A DNA stretch of 49,249 bases, taken from contig CAZGYE010000005.1 in assembly GCA_964530165.1 (NCBI GenBank), positions 1-49,249 of the forward strand, read 5' to 3'. Positions within the stretch are counted from its first letter, which is position 1. Each line of letters opens with the position of its first letter. A program made the position numbers and the translations under genes. This document shows positions 31,793-41,179 of this stretch, piece by piece. Source of the DNA: CAZGYE01 sp964530165 (lineage in GTDB: Bacteria; Planctomycetota; Planctomycetia; Planctomycetales; Planctomycetaceae). The notes below the pieces were generated by a model. The model made no database searches, was not told where the DNA came from, and worked only from the letters and a program-made list of their open reading frames with translations.

Positions 31793-32499
31793 GAGGTCCG
31801 CCTCCATGTGAGTAAAAACCGTTGCGGCCAGTGTCGAGAGACGGCCGCGTGTGCGAGCCCGGCTTGTTGGGCCACTTCCGAAACTTCATCGATCGTAAAG
31901 GCGGCCGCCACGGACAGCGGACCGTCGGCATGCACGATCCGAGACCGCGTCAACAACCGACACCCCACCCAGGCGAGCAGATATCCCGTTCGCGTTCGAC
32001 GCAGATCGTTGACGAGCACCAAATGCCGCGCCGCCGCCGACATCCGTCGCAGCAACCGGGCGGCGTTCGATTCATCCAGGTGATGCAGGAACAATGAACA
32101 CATCACGACGTCGTAATCGTCGGGAAGCGGGCCAGTCAACGCGTCCAGCTCAAAGAAGCCGACAGTGTTGACTCGTGCCGCCAGAGCTTGCCGACGCGCG
32201 TGCATCACGGCGAATCGATTGACGTCGCAGCCGTCGACTTCGACGTCGATCCCGACACGTTTTGCGCGGCGAGCCATCCTCAAAGTGACGTCTCCACCGC
32301 CGCTGGCAATGTCCAGAATCCGTAACGGCCGGCGGTCGAGGTGCTCGGCCAACTCAAGAATCGACGGCCAGAGAATCTCACAGCTACGGCTGAGCCAATT
32401 CACCCGATGCAAACCGCACAACGCCTGCTGGTGCATCTGTTCAGATAACCCCGGTTGATCCATCAACTCTGGTACGCGACGTCGAAACCTGAAACTCAT
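31789..32499 (-). CDS. SAM-dependent methyltransferase paired with the type III PKS
   Basis: The 236-residue class I methyltransferase has SAM motif I ILDIASGGGD (about 61-70), acidic residue DGCD (about 89-92), motif LDALTGPLPDDYDVVMCSLFLHH and a later LVNDLRRTR. The N-terminal half resembles the UbiE/Coq5 type. Coupled by a 4-base ATGA overlap to the polyketide synthase gene, it most likely O- or C-methylates the polyketide product. The 185 bases upstream of it contain no further gene. Confidence 0.9.
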   Translation of the reverse strand: MSFRFRRRVPELMDQPGLSEQMHQQALCGLHRVNWLSRSCEILWPSILELAEHLDRRPLRILDIASGGGDVTLRMARRAKRVGIDVEVDGCDVNRFAVMHARRQALAARVNTVGFFELDALTGPLPDDYDVVMCSLFLHHLDESNAARLLRRMSAAARHLVLVNDLRRTRTGYLLAWVGCRLLTRSRIVHADGPLSVAAAFTIDEVSEVAQQAGLAHAAVSRHWPQRFLLTWRRTS

Positions 32500-32684
32500 A
32501 ACCCGCGACCGGCGAACAGCAGAATAAAAGTCAACATCACCCCAACCTGTCCCTCACACGAAACGGAACACGATATGTGATGTCGTTGACCTGGCTGATC
32601 GTCGTGAAATTGCGATCTGTGTCAAGACACGTCTCTTCCGGAGGCCCCTCGCGCCAACCAGTCGTCGGCCATTCGACGAGGAAT

Positions 32685-33860
32685 CTACGTTTGCGTCTTG
32701 CTGAGGTCCGCCACGGCGGGGTCCTCCACCACGGCGGGGTCGCTCCAGCGGAAGTCCATTTCGATCGCCTTTTGCGCGAGATGGAGCAGCATGGGCTTGT
32801 CCACATCCGGGCACGGCAGATGCGGCGCCGCCTCGAGGGTGTTCGTGCAGTCGAACACCGGATCGTCGCGCCAATAAGAATGATACGTGTTGAAGTGATC
32901 GTAGAACAGTTTTTCGACGAAGTTGGGATGCTCGATCGTGACTCCCGAACCGCAGAACACACTGTTGTAAAAGTTGAGAGTCTCTTCCAGAACTTCCTGC
33001 AGCAGTCGCACGGTCACCGGCTTGCTGGGCGTCAGATGATACGTCTGACCGTGGTGTTGCCGGTTGTGGACAACGTGGGTGATGAATGCAGACACCCAGT
33101 CGACCGGAACAAGGTTCTTCGACTCATCTCCGTCGAGAGTCAGACGCGTCGGTGACCGATCGGGATTGTCGGTGCGTCCATATTCGAGGGTTTGCTGCGA
33201 TTGCACCAGGGTGTATGCGAGTCGCAGCAGGGCGTAGAAACCGTGAAATGTCGTTGTGAAACCAGTTTGTGAGTCGCCGACGATGATCGCCGGACGATAG
33301 ATGGTCGGCGGGCTGAGGAAATCGGCGGAGTGCAGCATGCGTTCCGCTTCGATCTTGCTTTTCTCGTACTCATTCCCCACATTCTGCCCGACTTCGAGTT
33401 CCGCTTCGAGGAATCGGCCTTGACGAAGTCCGCAGACGTATGCCGTCGACACGTGATGGAAGTCGCGGATTTCGGATCGTTTGCAGAAATCGAGTACATT
33501 CTGCAACCCGAAAACGTTTGTTTGCCAGGGCTCGCCGTTTTGTCGGTCTGTGCCCTGAAACTTCAGGCTGGCGGCGCTGTGCAGCACGGAATCACAGTTC
33601 TCGGCCAACCAAGCGCTTGCCGACTGCTGCAACCCAAGATTTCCTTTGCAGACGTCGCCTTCCACAACCACCGGTCGTGGCAATTCGCGTTCCAGTTGGT
33701 TCTCCCAGGTGCGCAACAGTGCTTCGATACGCTCTCGAGCAGACTGCCTCCGATTGCGACGAACTAATACGGCGACCGGCACATCGGCCGTGAGTAAGTC
33801 CCGCAGCAAATAGCGGCCCAAAAGGCCAGTTGCTCCCGTTAATAAAAGATAAGTGTTCAT
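32685..33860 (-). CDS. Thioester-reductase-type NAD(P)-dependent dehydrogenase
   Basis: The 391-residue protein is an extended SDR of the NAD_binding_4/thioester reductase kind: cofactor loop GATGLLG (9-15), VSTAYV (137-142) and catalytic Tyr165/Lys169 in NEYEKSK. Relatives release carrier- or CoA-bound acyl chains as aldehydes or alcohols, or reduce fatty acyl-CoA. Homology starts at the ATG at 33860; an ATG at 33899 would add 13 residues. It is the first gene of the minus-strand string leading to the methyltransferase and polyketide synthase, 185 bases ahead. It may prepare an aldehyde or alcohol from a fatty acyl starter or tailor the polyketide; this is inference. Confidence 0.88.
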   Translation of the reverse strand: MNTYLLLTGATGLLGRYLLRDLLTADVPVAVLVRRNRRQSARERIEALLRTWENQLERELPRPVVVEGDVCKGNLGLQQSASAWLAENCDSVLHSAASLKFQGTDRQNGEPWQTNVFGLQNVLDFCKRSEIRDFHHVSTAYVCGLRQGRFLEAELEVGQNVGNEYEKSKIEAERMLHSADFLSPPTIYRPAIIVGDSQTGFTTTFHGFYALLRLAYTLVQSQQTLEYGRTDNPDRSPTRLTLDGDESKNLVPVDWVSAFITHVVHNRQHHGQTYHLTPSKPVTVRLLQEVLEETLNFYNSVFCGSGVTIEHPNFVEKLFYDHFNTYHSYWRDDPVFDCTNTLEAAPHLPCPDVDKPMLLHLAQKAIEMDFRWSDPAVVEDPAVADLSKTQT

Positions 33861-34255
33861 GTGGTGTTGGATCACTTTCTTCGAGTCGTCCTGATGCATC
33901 GCTCAGGTTGTTGTGTTTCGTTACCTCTTCAAGTCCGCTACTTTTCCCTGCCCGCCGGAATGGGCGAGATTCATTATACTATGAGTAGTGTAGCACACAA
34001 TTCAGGATAATCATTTTGCCGGCTGAAAACAAGGACCTCCCGACTCGTCGCAGGCGATTGCGGTGCGAGTAAGTCTGTCGGCGGTAGTGGTTTGCGAGCT
34101 GGGGGTGGAGAAGAGCCTTCCCCGCAGGGCGGCCCAAATTCTTCGAGAGTTCATTCTGTCATCGTCAATTTGCGTCATTCGAGAACGAATGGACACCCCA
34201 ACCCATTTACGCCACGATCGATCTCCCGCCCGGCCAACGCGCCGCTGTTTCACCG
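33861..34255. other. 395-bp intergenic region
   Basis: It lies between the thioester reductase start and the end of the second giant gene. Apart from a good minus-strand promoter (33973-34000) I see nothing; a frame at 34011-34274 has no recognisable content and crosses the giant gene's end. Confidence 0.6.
33973..34000 (-). promoter_or_regulatory. Sigma-70 promoter of the polyketide/lipid gene string
   Basis: On the minus strand TTGTGT (34000-33995) and a perfect TATAAT (33978-33973) are 16 bp apart. Transcription would start near 33966, about 105 bases before the thioester reductase start. Confidence 0.6.
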
Positions 34256-37200
34256 TCACACTGCATTGATCCAAGCGAACTCAGGCTTCTTCGGATCGAA
34301 GATGTTCTCGATCGATTCGTCAATCACGTCCTCCGCAAAGCCGGTCATGGTGTCCGTGCCTTGACCGCCCGAAAGGGTGTCGACGCCGCCCTGGCCGTCC
34401 AGGTTGTCGTCGCCGCTGCCGGCAATCAGGAAGTCCGCTCCCGCTCCGCCGCGCAGGGTGTCGTTGCCGTTGCCGGAGACCAACGTGTCGACATCGGCAC
34501 CGCCGTTGAGGACGTCCTGCCCATCCTGCCCAGCCAGCGCGTCGTTGCCGCCCTCGCCCAGCAGTGTGTCGTTGTCGTCGCCGCCGGCCAGCGTGTCGTT
34601 GCCGAGGCCGCCTCGCAGCAAGTCCCGGCCGTCGCCTCCGCGAATCGAATCGTGGCCTGAATTGCCGCTGATCGTGTCGTTCCCGGCGTCGCCGGCGAGT
34701 TCATCGCTGCCGGAACCGCCCAGCAGCGTGTCGTCGCCGAAGCCCCCGCCGAGTGTATCCAAACCGTCGTTGCCGTTGAGGTGATCGTTGCCCGTTTCGC
34801 CGAGCAGCAGGTCATTGCCGGCGCCCCCGATCAGCCGGTCGTCCTCATCGCCTCCGCTGAGCTGGTCGTTGCCCGATTGACCGAGTAGAGAATCAACCCC
34901 GGCCTGTCCGAAGAGCGTGTCGTCTCCATCGCCGCCGTCCAGAGTGTCGTCGCCGGCATTGCCTTCCAGGGTGTCGTCGCCGGCTTCGCCCGCTGCACGA
35001 TCGTCCCCGGAGTTGCCCAGCAACAAGTCGTCTCCGGTTCCACCGAAGAGATTGTCGTTGCCCCGACCGCCGTCGAGGTTGTCATTGCCTGCTTCACCGT
35101 AGAGCACGTCGCGGTCGTCTTCACCCTGCAATCCATCGTTGCCGGCGCCTCCGAAGAGAGAATCTTGGCCGTTCCCACCGAACAGGCAGTCATCGCCGGC
35201 GCCGGCAAGCAGGCTGTCGTCGCCGGCATCGCCGTGGATCGTTTCCAAACTGTCGCCACCGATGAGCGTATCGTCTCCGCGTCCACCGTTGATGAACAGA
35301 CGCAGCGAACGTTTCGCCTGAGACGATGCATCCACAAGGTCCGTCCCACTGCCGGCGTCGACTTCCACAAACTGCAGCAACGAGACGTCACCGAGGTCCT
35401 CGACACGGACCGCATCGGCGCCGGCGTTGGTGTTGACAGTCAGCTTCTCGATGAACTGAGACTTCGTCGTTTCTCCGACGGGATTCGCAACAGTGCTGGC
35501 GGTGACGGTCAACTGGGTCCCCTCTGCAGCAGCGAGGACCGTGTCATTTTCGCTACCGGTGTTCACCTGCAGGTCGTCGAAACCGAGCCCGCCGTCAATC
35601 GTGTCGTTACCGTCTCCGCTATTCCAGAGGATGACGTCAAAGCCGTTGTGGATTGCCGGATCATAGCCCGGGTCGGCCGGGTCGATGTCGCCGAAAATGA
35701 CGTCGGCGGCCCCCTGTCCTCTCAGCGTGTCGTCGCCGGAATTGCCGACGAGCGTATCGTTCCCGCCACGGCCCTCGAGGTTGTCGTTGCCGGCGCCGCC
35801 GTCGATCGAGTCGTTTCCGGCGTCCCCACGAATGAAGTCGTTTCCGTGAGCGCCCATTATCGTGTCGCTTCCGCGACCACCGCGCAGCGTGTCGTCGTCA
35901 ATGACACTCGACGTGTCGTCATCATTGATGATGCCGATGCCGATGTCGTCGGCGATCGTCGCGTCAATCGGGTTCGACAGAATCATGAGGAAGGTCTCAT
36001 CCGGTTCATTCAGCGTATCGCCGATGATCGGCACGGCGATGGTGGCCGTGGTTTCGTTCGCCGGAAACGTCAACGTGCCGGCGACGCTCTGGTAGTCGAC
36101 GCCGGCAAGAGCCGTTCCGTCGACGGTGGCGAAATCGACCGTGACCGGCGTGGGCACGGTATTGGACAGCGTCACCGTAAAGACCAGATCCGTCGTGCCG
36201 GCGTCGCCTTCGTCAATTGACACGTCGTCGACCGAGAACTCCGTCAGCCTATTGGCCCCCACCGAGGAGATGTATGCGGTCGTATCCAGAGAGGAGTCGG
36301 TCGTGTCGGCCAGGATGATCTCCAGTGTGTTTCCGGTTGCACCGTCTCCAAGGAATTGTGAGAAGACCAATTTGGGATCTCCCGCCGGAGCCAGCACTCC
36401 GTCCAGCTCGGTTCCGGGAAGAGCCATCATGTCCGGGTGGTTGATATTCACCGGCGAGCCGGCCACCGAAGCGATATTTGTTCCGTTGACGAACAGTCCA
36501 AACCCGTCGAGGAACGGCGAGCCGACGAATTCAGGAAACTCTTCCGAGCCGAACGTGACCTCGAAGGAAAGCGTGTCGGCGCCCGGCAGCAAGTCAAAGT
36601 TGATGATCAGCCGCGTGGCGTCGAAGTGATTAAACGTCCCGCCCGTGATCTGGTCGAGCAACGCTTCCTGCGCGGGGGTCGCCGCCACGCCGTAGCTCCA
36701 GGTGGTCGACCCCGAGGTATCTGGTCCCGTCTCATAATCGGCCACATCGCCCGAGCTAATGACAATGCCCGGTCTGGTCAGTCCGTAGGTGAACGCCGAT
36801 CCGACAGTGTACGTACCGGTTGACAGAACGCCGGAGCCATTGTTTTGTCCCTCCAGGACCGTGCTGGTCACGAAGATCCCGGTGCCGCCGCCTGCTGTGA
36901 CCGCGCTGACCAGTGTCGCTACGTCGTCGGTGGGCGTGATAAGAATCCCGCCAGGACGCAGGTCGTCGTCGATGATGGTGGCCTGGCCCTGCGGGTCGGC
37001 TACAGTGGCGTTGACCACGTTGGTCAGGTTGACGAGGAACGTCTCATCCGGTTCCAGGTCGATGTCGCCGATGACTTCGACGGTGATCGACTGCGTCGTC
37101 ACGCCCGGGTTGAAGGTCAGCGTGCCGTTTGCGATCACGTAGTCGGCAAAGGGAGTCATCGCATCGGGACCCCCTGTCGCCGTCCCATCGGCAGTAGCGA

Positions 37201-40200
37201 AGTCGACGGTGACGGCCAAGCTGCTGACGTCTGACATGGCGACCGTGAAGACGACGTCGGTTGTACCGCTGTCGCCTTCGGCAACCCTCAGCACATCATT
37301 GATGAAGAGGACGGGCGGCAGTTCTTGAACCGGAATATCGCCGCTTTGAACCAAGTCGTCGCCGACGCCGCCGTCGAGAATGTCCGACCCGTTTCCCCCG
37401 ATCAGCGTGTCCTTTCCACCCTGCCCCTGGAGCAGGTCGTCGCCTCGGATGGTGTCTTCCGGATCGGATCCATCACCAAAGAGTCGATCGGAGGCTGCAC
37501 CACCGCGGAGCGTGTCGTTGTCGGCACCGCCGATGAGCGTGTCATGGTTGCCTCCGCCGTTGAGGTTATCGTTGCCGTCCCCGCCGTCGAGCGTGTCTGC
37601 ACCGCCGCGACCCTTGAGTTTGTCATCGCCGACACTTCCCAGGATCAGATCATCTCCCGCGCCGCCGTCAGCCAAGTCATCGTCGTCGCCGCCGTCGAGC
37701 GTATCTGCGCCGCCCTGGCCTTTGAGGGTATCGTTGCCGGCATCTCCGAACAGCAGGTCATTGTCTGCGCCGCCCAACACGCGATCGTTATCGGCGCCAC
37801 CATTCAAAAGGTCGACGCCGGCGCCGCCGTTGAGGGTGTCGTCGCCGTCGTTGCCGTTGAGGGTGTCGGCGCCGTTGCCGCCTCGGAGGTTGTCGTTTCC
37901 GATGCCGCCGTCGACGGAGTCGGAGCCGTCACCGGCGTCGGCGAAGTCGTTTCCGCCCTCGCCCTCGATCAGGTCGTTTCCATCACCACCGAAGAGGCTG
38001 TCGTTCCCGTCGCCGGCGCGAATGGTATCGTGGCCGTCGTCGCCAAAGATGGTATCGTCGCCGACATCGCCGATGATCAGATCATCGCCGTGACCGGCCC
38101 GATATTTGCCGCCCAGGGGACTGGTCAGAATCGTGTCCGGTCCTTGGCCGGCGTTGACGACGATTGTCGCCAGGTTCACAAAACCGTCCGCCGCCGTGAC
38201 GCCCGTCAGATCGATGACATTGCCGCCCGAGCCGCCTTCGACCGTCAGCTTGCGCACCGACGTGGCCGGCAGCGAACCGGTGTCGGGACTCGTCAGGTTG
38301 ACCAGGACGTATCCGCCGAAGACCAAGACATCGATCGGCTCGTCCGTTTCGGCCGTGACCAGCAACTCGCTGGTCTGCTCGACGAAGATCGCGCTGGTCG
38401 CTGCGACGCTTGCCGGAGCGTCGGTGATCGTGACGAGGTAATCCTCCACCTCGCCGTCATCCGCTGAACCTGTGAAGGAGAGTCCCGCGGTACTGCTAAG
38501 CCGCAAGCGGGTATACGTGTCCCCCAACACGGCCGCATCGGGCACGGCAAAGGAGAGCATGTGGTTGCCGGCGGCGGTGACCGCAAAGTCGGTGGCAATC
38601 TGCTCGCCCGGGTCGCTCCAATCTCCGTCGGCGTTGAAATCGATCCAGGCATTGACGAAATGCGTCCCAGAGACGCCCTGCACGTTGAGGACGAAGGTCG
38701 CGCTGCGGCCGGGGGCCAGATTCGACTGCAAGACGAGGCCGTCCTCGTCGTCGGGGCTGCCGGTGGTGTCGTCACCGTCCGCGTTGGCGGTGGGCTGGCC
38801 GTCGCTCTCCGCGTCCCGGTTGGCACCAAGGGTCGGCCCGGTCGCGGTGTGCATGGCCCCGTTGTCGGCGAGCGTCGTGGGGTAACTGCCGGTGAAGCCG
38901 CTCTGTGCTGAGGTGGGCGCATCACCGGCGTCGGTGGCAAAAATCGTCCCGCTGATCGTGTAGTACCCCAGGCTGCCGTAGTCGCTGTAGCCAAAGTCAA
39001 TCCCGGCGGCAGGCTTGCCGGCGCCCTCGACCGAAAGATAGTAAACGCCGGCCGCGACGGTCGGGTTGAAGCTGGCGTCGAGTGCATCGACTGGGTTGCT
39101 GGTGGCAATCGGCGTTCCGGCGTCGTCGTACAGGGTCGCCAGGACGTCGAGATTCGGGCTGCGGTAGAAAGGATTGACATCCAGCGTGATCGTCCCGGCG
39201 CCCGTCGTGAAGACAAAATAGTCCTGGTCCGTATTGCGTTCGATGATCCCCTCGTCGGAAACGGTTGTGCCGCCGACAACGCCCAGCGAGCTGGCGGTAC
39301 CGGTCGTACTTCCGTGATCGTCCGTCCGGTAGCCGAAACCGTTTTGGGTGGTGATGATGGCGAGATCATCCTCGGTGTTGTTGGCGTCGGGGTATTCCCC
39401 CCGGCTCCATTGGACCAGTTGTTTGGAGTAGCCGACGCCCATAATGGGCGCCCAACCGGTTGGGCCGGAGCCGTGGCCCGGATAATACCCGAGGGAGCTG
39501 GTGCCGTCGTGGATCAAGCCCACAGTGTGCCCGACCTCGTGCGAGGCCGCTTCGGCCACACCTTTTTCCGACACATTGAATACGAAACAGGGTGTGTCGG
39601 AATTCCAATCGAACGACCCGATAAATGCGATCCCCCCCGCGCCGGTGCTCATCTGGTCTGGCCCGATGACGACGCGGACGCCCCATGCGGTGTCGCCGCC
39701 GCCGGTGTTTCTCAGCGCTGCGACTCCGGGATCTTCGGTGGTCACGTCCACGTCGAAGGGGATGAAGTCCTCGGACACGATGTCCCACACATTCTGGATC
39801 CGTTGCAGTTCGGGGTCCGAAAAGCTGCTCGCGTCGCCATCGAAGTCGTAGGCCGGCGTGACGATTGGCTCCACCCCGGACCAAGTGTTCCAAGCCGTAC
39901 CGGTGGTGGTGTGACCGTCAAAGTCGAGGTAGATGACCTTCGAAGCGCCGGGATTACTGTGAAGGAAGAAAGTCTGCGGAAGCGGGTAATCCATCGGCTG
40001 GGCATCGGGGCCCACCGGCGGCGCCGGCAAGGCGGGACCCTCACGCGGAATGAAACGGATCACATTGCCGGCATCATCCACGATGTCGTCGTCGATGATC
40101 GTCCCGGTTGCCGTGTCTGCTGTTCCCGCGCCGTAGGCGAGCCCGGCGACCACGGTCAGCGTGACCGTTTCATCCAGCTCGACGAACGTTTCATTTGTCG

Positions 40201-40597
40201 GGTCGATCGTCACGGTCGCCGTGGCAGAGCCTGCCGCAATTGTCACCGCCCCCGCAGTCGCCGTAAACGAGTCAGCGCCGGTTACGCTGTAGTCGCTGCC
40301 AGGCGTTGCTGTCCCCCCGACGCGGAAGTCGACCGTTATGGGGTCCGACGTGCTTCCCGTTCGTGTGAAGGTGTAGTCCAGGTTTGTCGAGACTTCTTCA
40401 CCCACCGACGACGGCGAGACGGCCATCGTGACAGCGACGTCGCCAGACAGAAGTGTCCGGTCCTCCAACCGTTGCACCTCGGCAGCCAGCAGCGCTGCCC
40501 GGTTCTCGGCTGTTCGGACCAGCCGACGATGTGCCAGCCGACGCCTGTTTGTGAAGACGGATGACTTGATTGAACGCAGCCAGGGAGTCAGTAACAT
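34256..40597 (-). CDS. Giant RTX-type surface protein with metzincin protease domain
   Basis: The 2113-residue protein begins with an Arg-rich leader and LEDRTLLS (44-51). Domains in order: Calx-beta (about 54-150); a metalloprotease domain with HEVGHTVGLIHD (353-364), the metzincin zinc site; a PPC-like pre-peptidase C-terminal domain (about 445-560); GEVED (about 610-730, ending DDGEVEDYLV); a first block of RTX nonapeptides of the GG.G.D.L type (about 826-1090); Calx-beta (about 1098-1215); a choice-of-anchor-L-like domain (about 1220-1455); a third Calx-beta; and long RTX blocks to near the end. RTX repeats bind calcium outside the cell. I infer a secreted, calcium-stabilised adhesive protease. 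No type I secretion genes are in this window. Long antisense frames reflect the RTX codon bias. Confidence 0.92.
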   Translation of the reverse strand: MLLTPWLRSIKSSVFTNRRRLAHRRLVRTAENRAALLAAEVQRLEDRTLLSGDVAVTMAVSPSSVGEEVSTNLDYTFTRTGSTSDPITVDFRVGGTATPGSDYSVTGADSFTATAGAVTIAAGSATATVTIDPTNETFVELDETVTLTVVAGLAYGAGTADTATGTIIDDDIVDDAGNVIRFIPREGPALPAPPVGPDAQPMDYPLPQTFFLHSNPGASKVIYLDFDGHTTTGTAWNTWSGVEPIVTPAYDFDGDASSFSDPELQRIQNVWDIVSEDFIPFDVDVTTEDPGVAALRNTGGGDTAWGVRVVIGPDQMSTGAGGIAFIGSFDWNSDTPCFVFNVSEKGVAEAASHEVGHTVGLIHDGTSSLGYYPGHGSGPTGWAPIMGVGYSKQLVQWSRGEYPDANNTEDDLAIITTQNGFGYRTDDHGSTTGTASSLGVVGGTTVSDEGIIERNTDQDYFVFTTGAGTITLDVNPFYRSPNLDVLATLYDDAGTPIATSNPVDALDASFNPTVAAGVYYLSVEGAGKPAAGIDFGYSDYGSLGYYTISGTIFATDAGDAPTSAQSGFTGSYPTTLADNGAMHTATGPTLGANRDAESDGQPTANADGDDTTGSPDDEDGLVLQSNLAPGRSATFVLNVQGVSGTHFVNAWIDFNADGDWSDPGEQIATDFAVTAAGNHMLSFAVPDAAVLGDTYTRLRLSSTAGLSFTGSADDGEVEDYLVTITDAPASVAATSAIFVEQTSELLVTAETDEPIDVLVFGGYVLVNLTSPDTGSLPATSVRKLTVEGGSGGNVIDLTGVTAADGFVNLATIVVNAGQGPDTILTSPLGGKYRAGHGDDLIIGDVGDDTIFGDDGHDTIRAGDGNDSLFGGDGNDLIEGEGGNDFADAGDGSDSVDGGIGNDNLRGGNGADTLNGNDGDDTLNGGAGVDLLNGGADNDRVLGGADNDLLFGDAGNDTLKGQGGADTLDGGDDDDLADGGAGDDLILGSVGDDKLKGRGGADTLDGGDGNDNLNGGGNHDTLIGGADNDTLRGGAASDRLFGDGSDPEDTIRGDDLLQGQGGKDTLIGGNGSDILDGGVGDDLVQSGDIPVQELPPVLFINDVLRVAEGDSGTTDVVFTVAMSDVSSLAVTVDFATADGTATGGPDAMTPFADYVIANGTLTFNPGVTTQSITVEVIGDIDLEPDETFLVNLTNVVNATVADPQGQATIIDDDLRPGGILITPTDDVATLVSAVTAGGGTGIFVTSTVLEGQNNGSGVLSTGTYTVGSAFTYGLTRPGIVISSGDVADYETGPDTSGSTTWSYGVAATPAQEALLDQITGGTFNHFDATRLIINFDLLPGADTLSFEVTFGSEEFPEFVGSPFLDGFGLFVNGTNIASVAGSPVNINHPDMMALPGTELDGVLAPAGDPKLVFSQFLGDGATGNTLEIILADTTDSSLDTTAYISSVGANRLTEFSVDDVSIDEGDAGTTDLVFTVTLSNTVPTPVTVDFATVDGTALAGVDYQSVAGTLTFPANETTATIAVPIIGDTLNEPDETFLMILSNPIDATIADDIGIGIINDDDTSSVIDDDTLRGGRGSDTIMGAHGNDFIRGDAGNDSIDGGAGNDNLEGRGGNDTLVGNSGDDTLRGQGAADVIFGDIDPADPGYDPAIHNGFDVILWNSGDGNDTIDGGLGFDDLQVNTGSENDTVLAAAEGTQLTVTASTVANPVGETTKSQFIEKLTVNTNAGADAVRVEDLGDVSLLQFVEVDAGSGTDLVDASSQAKRSLRLFINGGRGDDTLIGGDSLETIHGDAGDDSLLAGAGDDCLFGGNGQDSLFGGAGNDGLQGEDDRDVLYGEAGNDNLDGGRGNDNLFGGTGDDLLLGNSGDDRAAGEAGDDTLEGNAGDDTLDGGDGDDTLFGQAGVDSLLGQSGNDQLSGGDEDDRLIGGAGNDLLLGETGNDHLNGNDGLDTLGGGFGDDTLLGGSGSDELAGDAGNDTISGNSGHDSIRGGDGRDLLRGGLGNDTLAGGDDNDTLLGEGGNDALAGQDGQDVLNGGADVDTLVSGNGNDTLRGGAGADFLIAGSGDDNLDGQGGVDTLSGGQGTDTMTGFAEDVIDESIENIFDPKKPEFAWINAV

Positions 40598-41179
40598 CGC
40601 AGAGCACCCATTCTACTAAACAACGTTGATTGCTTATTTTTACAGAATTAACAATTTGCAATGCTTCAAGTATACGCATGGCGAATATCAAAGTAAAAGT
40701 ATTCTTCCTATTTTTACGATAATGTTTATTTTACCATATATGCCGACACGTAAGCGAGGGATGTGGCTCGCCGGGAGGAGGCCGGGCGCGGGATCGATGG
40801 CGGGCCGCACATTCGATGGCCACAACGAGTAGGAGAATGCCGGTCAGCCGGCGTTTCGTTCAGGTCGGGTTGTTTGGTATGAAATTTTCCTCAAAAAAAA
40901 GATTTTGTGCTGCATTTTCGCGCCAACCCCGTTCGCGCTTCTATTTAGGGGGCCAATATGGACGCAAGCAACGCGAGCGTCTGGGTTTGGCTGCAGCCTT
41001 TTTGCGGGAATTACGCGGCGGGCCTTGAGCGGCGATTGCAGGCCGCTGGGAACTGCGGCCGTTTGACTTTTCCCATGACGACGGCCCGCCGGTTGTCGAA
41101 GTGGACCGGCCACATCGCCGCAAATGCTAGAGGCGATCAGACACGATCCCGAAACGATCGCGCTGCCTCGGGCGGGACC
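40598..41179. other. 582-bp intergenic region
   Basis: The first 150 bases (about 40615-40745), directly upstream of the giant RTX gene, are strikingly AT-rich compared with the rest of the window and probably hold its promoter, though I cannot fix a clear pair of hexamers. The remainder is GC-rich and shows no gene or structure I recognise. Confidence 0.55.

Noticed and set aside
34011..34274. 87-codon minus frame downstream of the giant RTX gene
   Set aside because: No ribosome site or domain, Arg-rich shadow-like composition, and it overlaps the end of the giant gene.
34361..40564. Many long plus-strand frames antisense to the giant RTX gene (for example 35165-36220, 37325-38467, 39314-40564)
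   Set aside because: They mirror the repeating Gly/Asp codons of the RTX region and the GC bias; their translations are low-complexity Val/Ala/Ser or Arg-rich strings with no domains.
40844..41113. Small minus frame of 89 codons in the intergenic region before the HD-GYP gene
   Set aside because: No domain and no ribosome site; composition looks like random GC-rich sequence.
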